Shown piece after piece: positions 1 to 8,655 of a stretch of DNA of 64,000 nt; position 1 is the stretch's first letter, and every line of letters starts with the position of its first letter. The position numbers and the translations under genes were made by a program. This DNA comes from Deltaproteobacteria bacterium (GTDB lineage Bacteria > Bdellovibrionota > JACOXK01), in contig JACPKQ010000024.1 in NCBI GenBank assembly GCA_016186995.1, positions 9,489 to 73,488 of the forward strand, given 5' to 3'. The notes beneath the pieces were generated by a model, which was given only the letters and a program-made list of their open reading frames with translations, had not been told where the DNA came from and did not search any database.

Positions 1-935
1 GTACTTTCGATAACAACTAAATCAACAATAATAGTAGCTGCTTCAGTTTCAAAAGTTGCGTTAATATCTGAATATTCTGAAATGCTTAGCTCTTGGCTTA
101 CACCTAAAATGGATTCACCGTCTTTTGTTATTTCAATGCTTGCCATAGGTGAATTAAAAACAATGTTTAAGTGAAGAGCGCCAGTTACATCATACCCTTC
201 AAGTCTTTGAGGCACTTCTACCGGCTCATTGTGAAGTCTAGGTTCATCAGAAGAATCTTCTTCAACGCCAGCACCCTCAGTTAAACGACACATAATTTCT
301 TCAAAGGTTGTATTGTAAGAATGTCTGTAGGTTTCAGTTTCTTTATATTCGCTTACACCTTCTGCCGCATCTATTTTTACAATTTTTTCATAATTGTAAT
401 CTAAATGATAAGAAACGCTTACAAGAGGTGGATTTGAAAAATCAAAAATCCAATAAGAATACCCACTCCATTTTTCATCTGTCTTTGTTGCTTCATCATT
501 GTGAGACTTTTCAAAATCTGAATCAAAACGAATAGAGTGATCATTAATATTACTGATACGAAAATCTTTAAAGAGAATACTATCTTCTCCTGCTTCACCT
601 TGAAGAGGCTTCACAGAAAGAATACCATCATGATAAGCCATGTTCATATCTTGACCAAATTCACTCTTTGAAAATTCTGGAAGCATACCTTGGCCGGTCA
701 CTACACCACCCATGTTTTGAAACGTAAAATGGTAAGAACCATTTTTAAAGGATTGCATAATCTGATTTGCTCTTTCTAAAAGAGCAATTTGATGTGCGTC
801 AGAAATAATACCACTATCATGAACTTCTTCTGGTAAAAATGCGACAGAGGACTTATCCACCTCTAATGAGGACTGACATCCAAACCCTAAAAAACCAAAG
901 GTGAAAACTAAAACTAAAAACTTTATATTTTTCAT
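1..935 (-). CDS. Putative lipoprotein, 3' end cut by window edge
   Basis: The frame is open from an ATG at 935 to the window start, about 311 residues, with no stop inside the window. AGGAG lies just upstream. The N-terminus is a lipoprotein signal: MKN, a hydrophobic stretch and then GFGC at about residues 16-19, so the mature protein should be lipid-anchored from that Cys. The rest is hydrophilic and acidic, with no domain I recognise; several stretches (SYHFTFQNMGG, SYWIFDFSNPP) suggest a beta-rich fold. Downstream context is outside the window. On the other side, 290 bases holding a dispersed repeat separate it from the divergent gene at 1225. The function is unknown. Confidence 0.8.
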   Translation of the reverse strand, partial: MKNIKFLVLVFTFGFLGFGCQSSLEVDKSSVAFLPEEVHDSGIISDAHQIALLERANQIMQSFKNGSYHFTFQNMGGVVTGQGMLPEFSKSEFGQDMNMAYHDGILSVKPLQGEAGEDSILFKDFRISNINDHSIRFDSDFEKSHNDEATKTDEKWSGYSYWIFDFSNPPLVSVSYHLDYNYEKIVKIDAAEGVSEYKETETYRHSYNTTFEEIMCRLTEGAGVEEDSSDEPRLHNEPVEVPQRLEGYDVTGALHLNIVFNSPMASIEITKDGESILGVSQELSISEYSDINATFETEAATIIVDLVVIES

Positions 936-971
936 ATACACTCCTTTTTTTCGAGTTATTTCAAAGTTTCC

Positions 972-1056
972 TGTCATTGCGAACGTAGTGAAGCAATCTC
1001 ATCACCAAAGGTGATGGGATAGCCACGTCGCCTTTTCAGGCTCCTCGCTATGACAA
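972..1056. repeat. Dispersed palindromic repeat (TGTCATTGCGA family)
   Basis: It begins TGTCATTGCGAACG, continues GAAGCAATCTCATC with an ATCACC/GGTGAT hairpin, and ends CTCGCTATGACA. Relatives lie at 3143-3226 (inside a gene) and 49757-49839. A trailing CGGAATGACA at about 1066 may belong to the same unit. Confidence 0.7.
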
Positions 1057-1167
1057 GCACGCGCTCGGAATGACAATTCATATGCAAAGCAATGACCGTG
1101 CCAAACAAATAAACAAGTAATTACAAATAGTTAACTAAATAATACCTATTTTAGATGCCCTAAAAAA

Positions 1168-1196
1168 TGGCATAAAGTGCCAGTTTTTGGTATAAT
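1168..1196 (+). promoter_or_regulatory. Possible promoter with overlapping dyad
   Basis: A consensus TATAAT (1191-1196) lies 29 bases before the ATG at 1225. The expected -35 position (1168-1173, TGGCAT) is a poor match but is part of a perfect dyad TGGCA-N5-TGCCA (1168-1182). This could be an activator or repressor site. The TATAAT is seen directly; regulation is inferred. Confidence 0.4.
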
Positions 1197-1224
1197 TGAG
1201 TGAGTCGTCATCATTATTAAAATC

Positions 1225-2874
1225 ATGAAATATCGAAGGCCAAGTTTTAAAAATACTCCTCTTCTGAGGCATGACGGACAAGTTGCCGTTCTTGTTATTA
1301 TTCTTTTTAGCTTTCTTTTTCTACTTTCTGCCATGGTTATTAACATTGGCATGGTCATTCATCATAAAATTAATCTTCAAAATGCAGCCGATATGGCTGC
1401 CTACTCTGGAGCAGCAGAGCAAGCCCGCATTTTAACAACCATTGGGTGGAAAAACTATGAACTTCGAAAAAATGTGAAAGAACTTGTATACCTCTACTGG
1501 GCTAAGCGTAGTGCATTTAATGCCGGCTTTCCAACACATGATAATGCTCCACTTCCGCAAGGTTGGACTCCTGTTATTTGCAATGAAGACGTTTTTAATA
1601 ATTTTGATAGTGACCCAAGTGACAAATATCAGTTTAAAAGTTTTTCAAGTATTTGCGGGTTTACACAAGTAACCATGCCACAAATTCACCGTGCAGATAT
1701 TAGAGCTCCTATTGTTGACAGAATATTTTATAAACAACTTGAAGATACAATTTTAAGATCCCGTTCAAGACAATGTCCTCAATTTGGTCAAGACAATTTT
1801 GAGAGAGCTTTCGAATATAAACAAATATTTGAGGGTAACTACAATGCTATTTTAAGCCAGATTCATGATTTGACCTATGCTCTTAACAAAGAAAGGGATG
1901 ACACTCATTTAGAGGTTTATAATCATCATGAGTTTGAAACTACACTTCCAGCTCAATGGTTGGGAGATTCGATTGATCCTGAAACTGGAAACCTCGTTAT
2001 TACTCCACCCACACTTCCTAAAGACATTGGTGTTATTGCTAAACAAACAGCACTAAAAAATTTAACTGAAAGAAATAGGCTTGGGCGTTTTGTTTTTGAA
2101 CCCCTTCATCCACAATCTTACTTAAGCCTCTCCCCTATCGAACGAAACTACTTTCTTGCTTATATGAATTTTATATCTCCCAAACTTGGAGAATGTTATC
2201 CAGAAATTAAAAGAATGTTTTTAGATAATTTTGTGGTTGGGATTAAAAAGAAAAAAGGAGAAAACACTTATTATGCCGTTCGCTTAAAATCGGAACCATG
2301 GCTTCCCTTCTTACCTGGTAAAACAAGACCTAAACTCATCGCTTATGCAGCAGCTAAACCTTTTGGGGGTCGTATAGCCCCTGAAAGAGAAGACCCACTC
2401 TATGACTATGGTGGCGGAGGCCCTGGAGACTATAGGCTTCCTAATGTTTCTCTCTACCCAGGTGACACACAAGGTGTTGCCAATCCTCAAACACTCTACC
2501 GTCTAAGCCCTTGGGCTTTTGGTTATAAACCTGGAGCTTCGAATACAAAAAGAGACGTTCTTCAAAAAAGTGACCGCGTTGGAAGAAGTATTTTAAGAGC
2601 TCCTAGCTTGTATGACAAAGATCTTTTTACTTTTAATTTAAATAGCGAAAGTAACATGCCCAACGTTAAACTCACAGACCATCCTTATTACCTTATGAGT
2701 GAGATAGGCAATTACATGGGTTTTTATAACTACCCTATTTATAACCCAGATCAACTTAAAACAGGGTGGAATAATAGAACTGGCTACAGCGTAAAGTTTG
2801 TGCCTTTTCAAGAGCTCTTAAAATATGACAACCCTCCATCTCTTCCATCTGATGCAGAAAATATTTTGCACTAA
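1225..2874 (+). CDS. TadE/TadG-like membrane-anchored protein
   Basis: 549 residues. After a basic N-terminus, residues about 18-50 form GQVAVLVIILFSFLFLLSA followed by a hydrophobic run, then LQNAADMAAYSGAAEQAR. This is the signature of the N-terminal TadG-type pilus-assembly-associated region, with the transmembrane anchor followed by the NAADMAAY segment. The remaining ~480 residues are soluble, probably outside the inner membrane, and match nothing I recognise; a Gly/Pro-rich stretch is near 390-410. No other tad genes are in the window, so a role in Flp pili is not supported by context. The 3' end overlaps the convergent gene by four bases. The start lacks a clear Shine-Dalgarno, but a TATAAT lies 29 bases upstream. 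Confidence 0.75.
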   Translation: MKYRRPSFKNTPLLRHDGQVAVLVIILFSFLFLLSAMVINIGMVIHHKINLQNAADMAAYSGAAEQARILTTIGWKNYELRKNVKELVYLYWAKRSAFNAGFPTHDNAPLPQGWTPVICNEDVFNNFDSDPSDKYQFKSFSSICGFTQVTMPQIHRADIRAPIVDRIFYKQLEDTILRSRSRQCPQFGQDNFERAFEYKQIFEGNYNAILSQIHDLTYALNKERDDTHLEVYNHHEFETTLPAQWLGDSIDPETGNLVITPPTLPKDIGVIAKQTALKNLTERNRLGRFVFEPLHPQSYLSLSPIERNYFLAYMNFISPKLGECYPEIKRMFLDNFVVGIKKKKGENTYYAVRLKSEPWLPFLPGKTRPKLIAYAAAKPFGGRIAPEREDPLYDYGGGGPGDYRLPNVSLYPGDTQGVANPQTLYRLSPWAFGYKPGASNTKRDVLQKSDRVGRSILRAPSLYDKDLFTFNLNSESNMPNVKLTDHPYYLMSEIGNYMGFYNYPIYNPDQLKTGWNNRTGYSVKFVPFQELLKYDNPPSLPSDAENILH

Positions 2875-3410
2875 TAAAGTATTTTTGTTCTTACACTTTT
2901 TAAAAATTCTTCGATTCCCTTCCCTGCTTTCAAAAATTCTTGTATTTTTTTAAGTGAGTGCTTTCTGTAAAAACCTTGTTTTAGATTTTTATTTAACAAA
3001 ACTACTTGTGATTTAGAAAGATATCCCTTCATTTTTTTGATTTCACTTAAATCAAGTTTTTCTTCGTTTTCACACACAAAGCACCATTCATTCTGAGAAA
3101 CAAAAAGTCCTCCATGAAGAAAGTTTAAAAATCTAGGTATCTTGTCATCGCGAGGTTTTCGACAGGAAACCGTGGCGACCTCATCGCTTTGCGATGGGAT
3201 TGCTTCACATTCGTTCGCAATGACAGACGCTCGTGATGAAAAAGAAAAGAACTGAAACGGTTTTACGCATAAAGGCTTTAAATGTGAAAGCGAAACTAAA
3301 TCCTCACAAACAAGAATGATTTCATCAAAAAAATCACTTAAAAAAGCAATTTTTTCTTCTAGCCTCTGAATACTTAATTTCTCTATAACAATGATTGCAG
3401 AATATTTCAT
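2871..3410 (-). CDS. Degenerate MobA-like nucleotidyltransferase carrying an in-frame repeat
   Basis: 179 residues. The C-terminus (GFYRKHSLKKIQEFLKAGKG and the following EEFLKSVRTKILY) and the N-terminal FFDEIILVCEDL segment resemble the MobA/NTP-transferase fold (molybdenum-cofactor guanylyltransferase relatives). The nucleotide-binding LAGGxSxRMGxxK loop that should follow the first strand is absent, so catalysis is doubtful. Residues about 59-88 (SRASVIANECEAIPS and the next 15) are the translation of a dispersed repeat at 3143-3226, read through in frame. The start is back-to-back with meaB. It may be a decaying gene or a non-catalytic relative. The homology is my reading and needs a profile search. 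Confidence 0.55.
   Translation of the reverse strand: MKYSAIIVIEKLSIQRLEEKIAFLSDFFDEIILVCEDLVSLSHLKPLCVKPFQFFSFSSRASVIANECEAIPSQSDEVATVSCRKPRDDKIPRFLNFLHGGLFVSQNEWCFVCENEEKLDLSEIKKMKGYLSKSQVVLLNKNLKQGFYRKHSLKKIQEFLKAGKGIEEFLKSVRTKILY
3143..3226. repeat. Dispersed repeat inside a coding sequence
   Basis: Same family as 972-1056 and 49757-49839. It contains TGTCATCGCGAGG at one end, an ATCGCTTTGCGAT hairpin, and GATTGCTTCACATTCGTTCG followed by CAATGACA at the other end. It lies wholly inside the MobA-like frame without a stop or frameshift. Confidence 0.75.
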
Positions 3411-3434
3411 TTGTCAGTACTCTATACTTCAACT

Positions 3435-4343
3435 ATGGATCTCATACAAAAATTTTTTAAGAAAGACAGACTTGCCCTCTCCAGACTTATTTCACTTGTT
3501 GAAAACCATGACATCTCCTCCCTTGAGATTTTAAGTCAAATTCATAATAAAACAGGGCACGCCTTCATTATTGGTATTACGGGCCCTCCAGGGTCCGGAA
3601 AAAGCACTCTTATTAACGAACTTTTAAAACATATCTTAAAAGCAGGAAAATCAGCGGGGATTGTGGCAGCTGATCCCTCAAGCCCTTTCTCGGGTGGGTC
3701 TATATTGGGTGATCGTATTCGCATGCAAGATCATGTCATGAACGACAAGGTTTATGTTCGAAGTGTTTCAACTCGTGGCACCCAAGGTGGACTTTCTCGA
3801 TCTACATTTGATGCCATTCAACTTTTAGATGCCTTTGGTTTTGATTTTATTATTTTAGAAACAGTCGGTGTGGGGCAAAACGAAGTAGATATTATTAAAT
3901 ACGCTGACTCGACCCTTCTTGTTCTTGTTCCCGAGTCAGGTGACAGTATTCAAACAATGAAAGCCGGTGTTATGGAAATTGCAAATATTTTTATTATTAA
4001 TAAATCGGATAGGCCTGGTTCTCATAGTTTAAGAAAAAGCCTTATGGAAATCGGACACGAAAAAAATATTCCTGTTCTTATGACAGAGGCTTCACGCGGT
4101 GAAGGTATCGAAGAATTGTGGAACTATCTTAATCAAGAAAAAGAAAAATTTAAAAAAACAGACCCTAAAAAAATAAAAAAGCAACGCTATGAAGAAACTG
4201 CAAAAATTCTTGTCACAGAATTTGAAAAACTTATTTTAAAAAAAGCCCATAACCCCTTTAAAAAAATCTTTGAAGAAGTCGAAAATCAAAAACTGAACCC
4301 TTACGAGGCTGCACAAAAAATAATCAAAAAGTTGAGTGTTTGA
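3435..4343 (+). CDS. meaB: MeaB/ArgK-type G3E GTPase
   Basis: Cytoplasmic P-loop GTPase that chaperones adenosylcobalamin-dependent methylmalonyl-CoA mutase, gating cofactor loading and protecting the enzyme. Motifs seen: Walker A GPPGSGKSTLIN, AADPSSPFSGGSILGDRIRM (switch I region typical of MeaB), ILETVGVGQNEVDI (switch II) and NKSD for guanine recognition. At about 302 residues it is near family length. I chose the ATG at 3435 over the TTG at 3411, which abuts the neighbouring gene; neither has a strong Shine-Dalgarno. No mutase gene is in the window, so the partner must be elsewhere. A lytic transglycosylase follows 30 bases later. Confidence 0.9.
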   Translation: MDLIQKFFKKDRLALSRLISLVENHDISSLEILSQIHNKTGHAFIIGITGPPGSGKSTLINELLKHILKAGKSAGIVAADPSSPFSGGSILGDRIRMQDHVMNDKVYVRSVSTRGTQGGLSRSTFDAIQLLDAFGFDFIILETVGVGQNEVDIIKYADSTLLVLVPESGDSIQTMKAGVMEIANIFIINKSDRPGSHSLRKSLMEIGHEKNIPVLMTEASRGEGIEELWNYLNQEKEKFKKTDPKKIKKQRYEETAKILVTEFEKLILKKAHNPFKKIFEEVENQKLNPYEAAQKIIKKLSV

Positions 4344-4373
4344 CTAAAAATGTGTACATGATTAAATGAAGAG

Positions 4374-5456
4374 ATGAGGCGGACATGGTTTCTTATATTG
4401 CTTGCATTTGTTCTCTTTCTCACCCAATGTAAAACCATCGATGAACTCCAACGCGAAGATGTTTTAGAATACGAACAAATTTCTAAAAACACCATTCCTG
4501 TCGTTATAAACCACCAAGTCGAAAAATTTATTACCTTCTTTCAAACAAGACATAGAAAATACATGCAATTGTGGCTTGAACGTTCTCATCAGTATCTTCC
4601 TATGATGGTAAAGGTTTTTGAAGAAAACCACTTACCTACCGATCTTGCCTACTTAGCACTCATTGAGAGTGGTTATAACCCACATGCTTATTCAAGAGCA
4701 AAAGCAGTAGGAATATGGCAGTTTATGCAAGCAACTGGAAGACGTTATGGGCTTAAATCCAATTGGTGGATCGATGAAAGAAGAGATCCTGTCAAATCAA
4801 CAAAAGCCGCGGCCAATTATCTTAAAGACCTCTATCAAATATTTGGCTCTTGGTACTTAGCTGTAGCTGCTTACAACGCTGGAGAAGGGAAAATTCTTCG
4901 TTCTGTAAAAAAGCATAAAACAGATAATTTTTGGGAAATGGCTAAATATCGCCATCTTAAGAGGGAAACAAAAGATTATATTCCAAAATTCATTGCTGCC
5001 ATGCTTATTGCTAAAGATCCTGAAAAATATGGTTTTACCAATTTAAAATATCAAGAACCTATTTCCTATGAAGAGGTGGCACTCACAAAACCAGTAGATC
5101 TCCATGAAGTAGCAAAAAGCATTGAAATATCTTATGAAGAGCTTAAAAAATTAAACCCCGAACTCAAAGGATTTTCTACTCCCTTGGATTTGGATCACTA
5201 CACACTTAAAGTTCCAGAAAATAAAAAAGAAATTTTTCTTGTAGAGCTTGAAAGCATTCCGGCTCTTAAAAAGACAGATTTACATCAACATCAAGTAAGT
5301 TATGGAGATACCTTATGGGCTCTTTCTAGAACCTATGGGACAAGCATTCCGCAAATTAAAAAGATGAATAATCTGACTTCAAATGTGCTCAGAATAGGAC
5401 AACGCCTTGTCATCCCCATAAAACCTGGCACCCAATATAAAGCACCCGAAGCCTGA
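4374..5456 (+). CDS. MltD-like membrane-bound lytic transglycosylase with LysM
   Basis: 360 residues. The lipoprotein signal ends LTQC (Cys19), so the protein is anchored in a membrane facing the periplasm. The SLT domain spans about 75-200: the catalytic Glu is E98 in LALIESGYNPHAYSRAKAVG, followed by GIWQFMQATGRRYGL and AVAAYNAGEGKI, the usual family-1 lytic transglycosylase motifs. A degenerate LysM-like segment (about 240-290) precedes a clear C-terminal LysM (about 305-350, YGDTLWALSRTYGTS...NVLRIGQRLVIP) for peptidoglycan binding. It cleaves glycan strands to give 1,6-anhydro ends, in wall remodelling. It follows meaB closely and ends at a hairpin terminator shared with the convergent protease. 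Confidence 0.9.
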   Translation: MRRTWFLILLAFVLFLTQCKTIDELQREDVLEYEQISKNTIPVVINHQVEKFITFFQTRHRKYMQLWLERSHQYLPMMVKVFEENHLPTDLAYLALIESGYNPHAYSRAKAVGIWQFMQATGRRYGLKSNWWIDERRDPVKSTKAAANYLKDLYQIFGSWYLAVAAYNAGEGKILRSVKKHKTDNFWEMAKYRHLKRETKDYIPKFIAAMLIAKDPEKYGFTNLKYQEPISYEEVALTKPVDLHEVAKSIEISYEELKKLNPELKGFSTPLDLDHYTLKVPENKKEIFLVELESIPALKKTDLHQHQVSYGDTLWALSRTYGTSIPQIKKMNNLTSNVLRIGQRLVIPIKPGTQYKAPEA

Positions 5457-5479
5457 TTTATTTTTATCATAATACAATG

Positions 5480-5506
5480 AAAGGGGGAGCTTTTAAGCTC
5501 CCCTTT
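5480..5506. terminator. Bidirectional hairpin terminator
   Basis: AAAGGGGAGC/GCTCCCCTTT-type inverted repeat with a short AT loop between two convergent genes. The A and T runs on either side allow termination in both directions. Confidence 0.8.
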
Positions 5507-5521
5507 GTAGAAAAATGTCGG

Positions 5522-7258
5522 TTATTGTAGCGTAGTAGGATCAGGGGTAACGGTATTTTCAATAACATATTGATATTGATCAATATCAAACCCATAACGA
5601 GCTACATACTTATCTGTTTTAAGAATAATCTCGATGGTATTTCCCTCAGCTTCAAAACTCCACAACGGATCTAAAGTCCCTTCAAAAGTGTCAACCACAC
5701 CCCCCGCATCATCTTTAATGGTCACGGTATCATACCCCGCTTCTGTATCGAATTTACTGAAATGTACCCTCATACGTGTGGCACCTGGGTGTGTAATCTT
5801 CCAGTTATAAACCTTATCATTTTCATAATCGTGAGGAGAAGAAAGTTTATGTTCTTGTGTCACCCATAAAGAAGGATCTGTGGGAACAAATCGTGGTGGT
5901 TCATAACCTGTTACAGCATAATAAGCATTCACCCTTCCTGAAGTAACTTTTCTCCTCAAGGCTTTAATTTCTTCTGTAGAATTCATAAGTTTTTGTTTAA
6001 TTTCAGCCATAGTAGCATTTGGAAATTGAGCTAACAATAAAGCAACAACACCAGCCACATGAGGAGTTGCCATGGAGGTTCCGCTTAAAAAGCCATATTT
6101 ATTATCAGGAAGTGTACTGTAAATACCAACTCCAGGAGCTGATACAGGGACAGTTGTCTTCCCATGATTTGAAAAATCGGCTAAATTATCTTTATTATCT
6201 GTGGCAGCAACAGCAATCACATTTTCAAATTGATAATTTGAAGGATAATGTGGACTTTTATCATTATTACCACCATCATTTCCAGCTGCAGCTAAAAATA
6301 TAATTCCTTTTTCATTAGCAGCTTGAATCACATCGGCTAGAGCTTGAGAGAATCCACCACCACCCCAACTATTATTCATAGCGTGCACGCCCATCTTCGT
6401 TGCATAATCAATCGATTTAACAGCATCTGCTAAACTTCCACTTCCACCAGAATCCAAAAATTTAACAGCTAATAAAGAGACTTTCCACGCAACACCCACT
6501 GTTCCGACACCATTACCACCTACAGCACCAATGGTTCCGGCAACGTGAGTTCCGTGTCCATAATCATCCATAGGATTATTGGAATTTTTCACAAAATTCC
6601 AACCAATCACATCATCTATAAAACCATTCCCATCGTTATCGATACCATCTGTCTCTTTGTGTTTTAATGTACCATCTGGATCTGTATACTCACCTACTTC
6701 ACCGGTATTATGCATAATATTTGCAGCTAAATCTTCGTGTTTATAATCAATACCGGTATCAATAACAGCCACCTTCACTTCAAGGCTTCCTGTTTGTTCA
6801 ACCCATGCTTTTAAAGCATCAATATCAGACCCTATTGTTCCTTCTTGGTCATTTTTATCTTTTTGTCCTGTATTATGAAGCCCCCAGTTTTTTGGAAAAT
6901 CAGGATCTGGAACCATCCCTGAACCCGAAACAGAAAAGTCATCCGTTGTATAAATATAGTTAGGTTCTGCATAAACAACATGGGGGTGTTTTTTAAGTTC
7001 ACCAATGAGTGCCTTCACATCCATAGTTTGAGGAAATTTTAATGTATAAATGTTGCGATCACTGACAAGAGATTCAAGATTTAAAGCACCGAGAGCTTTA
7101 AAAGCTGTAATAGCTGTATTTTGTTTGAGTTTAACAACAACTTCACCGGCCACAAAATTTGGCCCATTACCGCGGTTCAACCGAGTCAGTTCTGAATGGA
7201 TAACCCCAACACTCACAAGAAATACTGCAAATACCAACAATAACGAAATTCTTTTCAT
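5522..7258 (-). CDS. Secreted subtilisin-like serine protease with CUB-like C-terminus
   Basis: 578 residues. A signal peptide (about 1-22) is followed by an I9-type propeptide (about 35-105, EVVVKLKQNTA...HPHVVYAEPNY). The S8 catalytic domain has Asp167 (VAVIDTGIDY), His235 (DYGHGTHVAGT), the oxyanion Asn327 (AAAGND) and Ser395 (SGTSMATPHVAG). A DGIDNDGNGFIDD stretch near 204-216 looks like a Ca2+ site. Residues about 470-570 (HPGATRMRVHFSKFDTEAGYD and on) resemble a CUB domain, probably for substrate or surface binding. It is exported and probably self-processed. The start has a GGGGG Shine-Dalgarno. An 8-4-8 palindrome lies 86 bases upstream. Confidence 0.93.
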   Translation of the reverse strand: MKRISLLLVFAVFLVSVGVIHSELTRLNRGNGPNFVAGEVVVKLKQNTAITAFKALGALNLESLVSDRNIYTLKFPQTMDVKALIGELKKHPHVVYAEPNYIYTTDDFSVSGSGMVPDPDFPKNWGLHNTGQKDKNDQEGTIGSDIDALKAWVEQTGSLEVKVAVIDTGIDYKHEDLAANIMHNTGEVGEYTDPDGTLKHKETDGIDNDGNGFIDDVIGWNFVKNSNNPMDDYGHGTHVAGTIGAVGGNGVGTVGVAWKVSLLAVKFLDSGGSGSLADAVKSIDYATKMGVHAMNNSWGGGGFSQALADVIQAANEKGIIFLAAAGNDGGNNDKSPHYPSNYQFENVIAVAATDNKDNLADFSNHGKTTVPVSAPGVGIYSTLPDNKYGFLSGTSMATPHVAGVVALLLAQFPNATMAEIKQKLMNSTEEIKALRRKVTSGRVNAYYAVTGYEPPRFVPTDPSLWVTQEHKLSSPHDYENDKVYNWKITHPGATRMRVHFSKFDTEAGYDTVTIKDDAGGVVDTFEGTLDPLWSFEAEGNTIEIILKTDKYVARYGFDIDQYQYVIENTVTPDPTTLQ

Positions 7259-7343
7259 AAAGATCCCCCTTTAAGCCTGGCCGGCTTCCCCTATTGTCTT
7301 TCAATACTGCTTGGAATTCTTTGTGAACTGAACTTGTTCCGCC

Positions 7344-7363
7344 TGATAATAAGCATATTATCA
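7344..7363. promoter_or_regulatory. Perfect 8-4-8 palindrome upstream of the protease gene
   Basis: TGATAATA-AGCA-TATTATCA. It keeps both TGATAAT and ATTATCA Fur half-sites but with six bases between them, whereas the classic 7-1-7 has one. It could be an operator for the protease gene (start 7258) or for the divergent gene at 7463. Confidence 0.4.
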
Positions 7364-7462
7364 AATCTTTAAAACCGTAGCAATCCTTTTATCGTGGCGC
7401 GTCAAAATGTTATGTGAAAATAAGTATTCAAAATGCCCATGGAGAGCGCTATATAAGGAAAT

Positions 7463-7879
7463 ATGTTGTCTCAATTCTTCTTTTATGGAGCTCTTTGCCA
7501 CAATGGCACATATTTCAAAACTCATTCAGGCTCTGCTTTTTCTCTACAAAAAGCCTATACCTATGGAACTCTTTATGAGGGAAAGCACGGGTATGCCTAT
7601 CTTATCCTCGACATTCACAAAACTAAAAAAGTCTATGGCGAAATATTTATGTTTCAAAATGAAGAAGTGTTTAAAAAGTTGGACTCATTAGAAGGTTTTA
7701 TTGATAGAAATAATCCGTCTAATCTTTACGAAAGAAAAAAAATAATATCCTATACAATAGATCATAATCAAAAATATGAAACTTGGGCTTATCTTTGTCC
7801 ACCTCATTTAGAAAAAAATATTATTGAAAATTGCGTACTTATTCAAAGTGGAAGATGGGAAAAGCGACCAAGGCTTTAA
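7463..7879 (+). CDS. Gamma-glutamylcyclotransferase-like (GGCT/AIG2) protein
   Basis: 138 residues, cytoplasmic. It begins with the family's FFFYGAL substrate-loop motif (usual form YGTL), followed by the expected strand GYAYLILD and VYGEIFMFQ. LDSLEGF places the conserved catalytic Glu at about 77, and NLYERKKI matches the usual NxYxR segment. Family members release 5-oxoproline from gamma-glutamyl peptides or act on related gamma-glutamylamines; the exact substrate cannot be read from sequence. AAGGAA lies just before the ATG. It stands alone between the protease and the putative small RNA. Confidence 0.75.
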   Translation: MLSQFFFYGALCHNGTYFKTHSGSAFSLQKAYTYGTLYEGKHGYAYLILDIHKTKKVYGEIFMFQNEEVFKKLDSLEGFIDRNNPSNLYERKKIISYTIDHNQKYETWAYLCPPHLEKNIIENCVLIQSGRWEKRPRL

Positions 7880-7950
7880 TTTTAGTTAATTTTTGTAAAG
7901 AATATTTACACATATCTTTCTTAAGTGTTACTCATAAGTTAAAGAGATTT

Positions 7951-7965
7951 TGATAATCATTGTCA
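7951..7965. promoter_or_regulatory. Fur-like 7-1-7 box
   Basis: TGATAATCATTGTCA matches the 7-1-7 Fur motif TGATAATnATTATCA with a single mismatch. It overlaps TTGATA, with TATACA 19 bases further on (7975-7980), so it may overlap a promoter -35. No protein gene follows directly; the next element is a candidate small RNA. Confidence 0.45.
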
Positions 7966-7986
7966 TTTTTTGTTTATACATTGAAC

Positions 7987-8215
7987 ACAAAAATAACCTT
8001 TTTTAAATGACCCTTATCTACCAAAAGGCCCCAAAGCCCTTGAAATACAAGGGTTTTATAAAGTACTTGATCTTTGGCATGGGCTTTGCTATTACCTATC
8101 GACGTAAAATCCAAACAGAAGCTTTCAAAGAACACCTTCTGTCGAATTTTACACAACACAACGATACCTTATGGAAAACAGCCTTGGCATCCCCGCCGGG
8201 GCTGTTTTCTTTTTG
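7987..8215 (+). ncRNA. Candidate small RNA between a Fur-like box and a terminator
   Basis: About 230 bases run from the putative promoter (Fur-like box at 7951, TATACA at 7975) to a strong intrinsic terminator at 8174-8215. Internal hairpins include CCTTG-AAATA-CAAGG near 8040. A 74-codon frame (8007-8231) exists, but it lacks a Shine-Dalgarno and its last codons form the terminator stem, so an RNA product is more likely than a protein. The 5' end is inferred. Confidence 0.35.
8174..8215 (+). terminator. Intrinsic terminator
   Basis: Ten-base-pair stem GAAAACAGCC (8174-8183) / GGCTGTTTTC (8200-8209), GC-rich loop, then a T run. Confidence 0.85.
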
Positions 8216-8225
8216 GGGATTTTTT

Positions 8226-8550
8226 TTGTGAATTATGTCATGCCTCAAGTGAAACGAAGGATCTATCTTTTTTCTTTGAAACTTTCTAAAAAAAATATTT
8301 TTAATATTTATCTATAAATTTATATTCATCTTATTTTTTAACTAGGAACAAATAAAAAATAATTTTTATTTCCACATAAAAAAATCTTTAATTCCCAAGT
8401 TTCAAAACCCTCTTTTCCTTTTTTTGAACTTATTCTTCTAAAAACTTTTTTACTCTCTTCAAAGTCATTTTTTCCAGAATTTTTCATACATCAGACTTCA
8501 AAATAGAAAAAAATCTTAAATATTTGAAAAAAAGGGGGATTTTTTGATTT
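8226..8550. other. Gene-free, very AT-rich stretch
   Basis: No frame with a ribosome-binding site, no strong hairpin and no repeat family member was seen. Long A and T runs suggest bent DNA upstream of the lysine-rich protein promoter. Confidence 0.5.
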
Positions 8551-8556
8551 TTTTTG

Positions 8557-8585
8557 TTGCAAGTTAGAACTTTTGTTCTTAAAAT
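8557..8585 (+). promoter_or_regulatory. Sigma70-type promoter for the lysine-rich protein
   Basis: TTGCAA (8557-8562), a 17-base spacer and TAAAAT (8580-8585). The spacer contains an inverted repeat AGAAC-TTTT-GTTCT (8566-8579), a possible operator. Confidence 0.6.
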
Positions 8586-8655
8586 AAATATTATGTCGGT
8601 TGGGGAAATAAGTTTTTTTATTATAACTAAATCTTTCTAAAAGGAGGATGTAAAA

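Noticed and set aside
8007-8231. 74-codon frame in the putative small RNA region
   Set aside because: It has no Shine-Dalgarno, its last third is a strong intrinsic terminator, and it resembles nothing I recognise.
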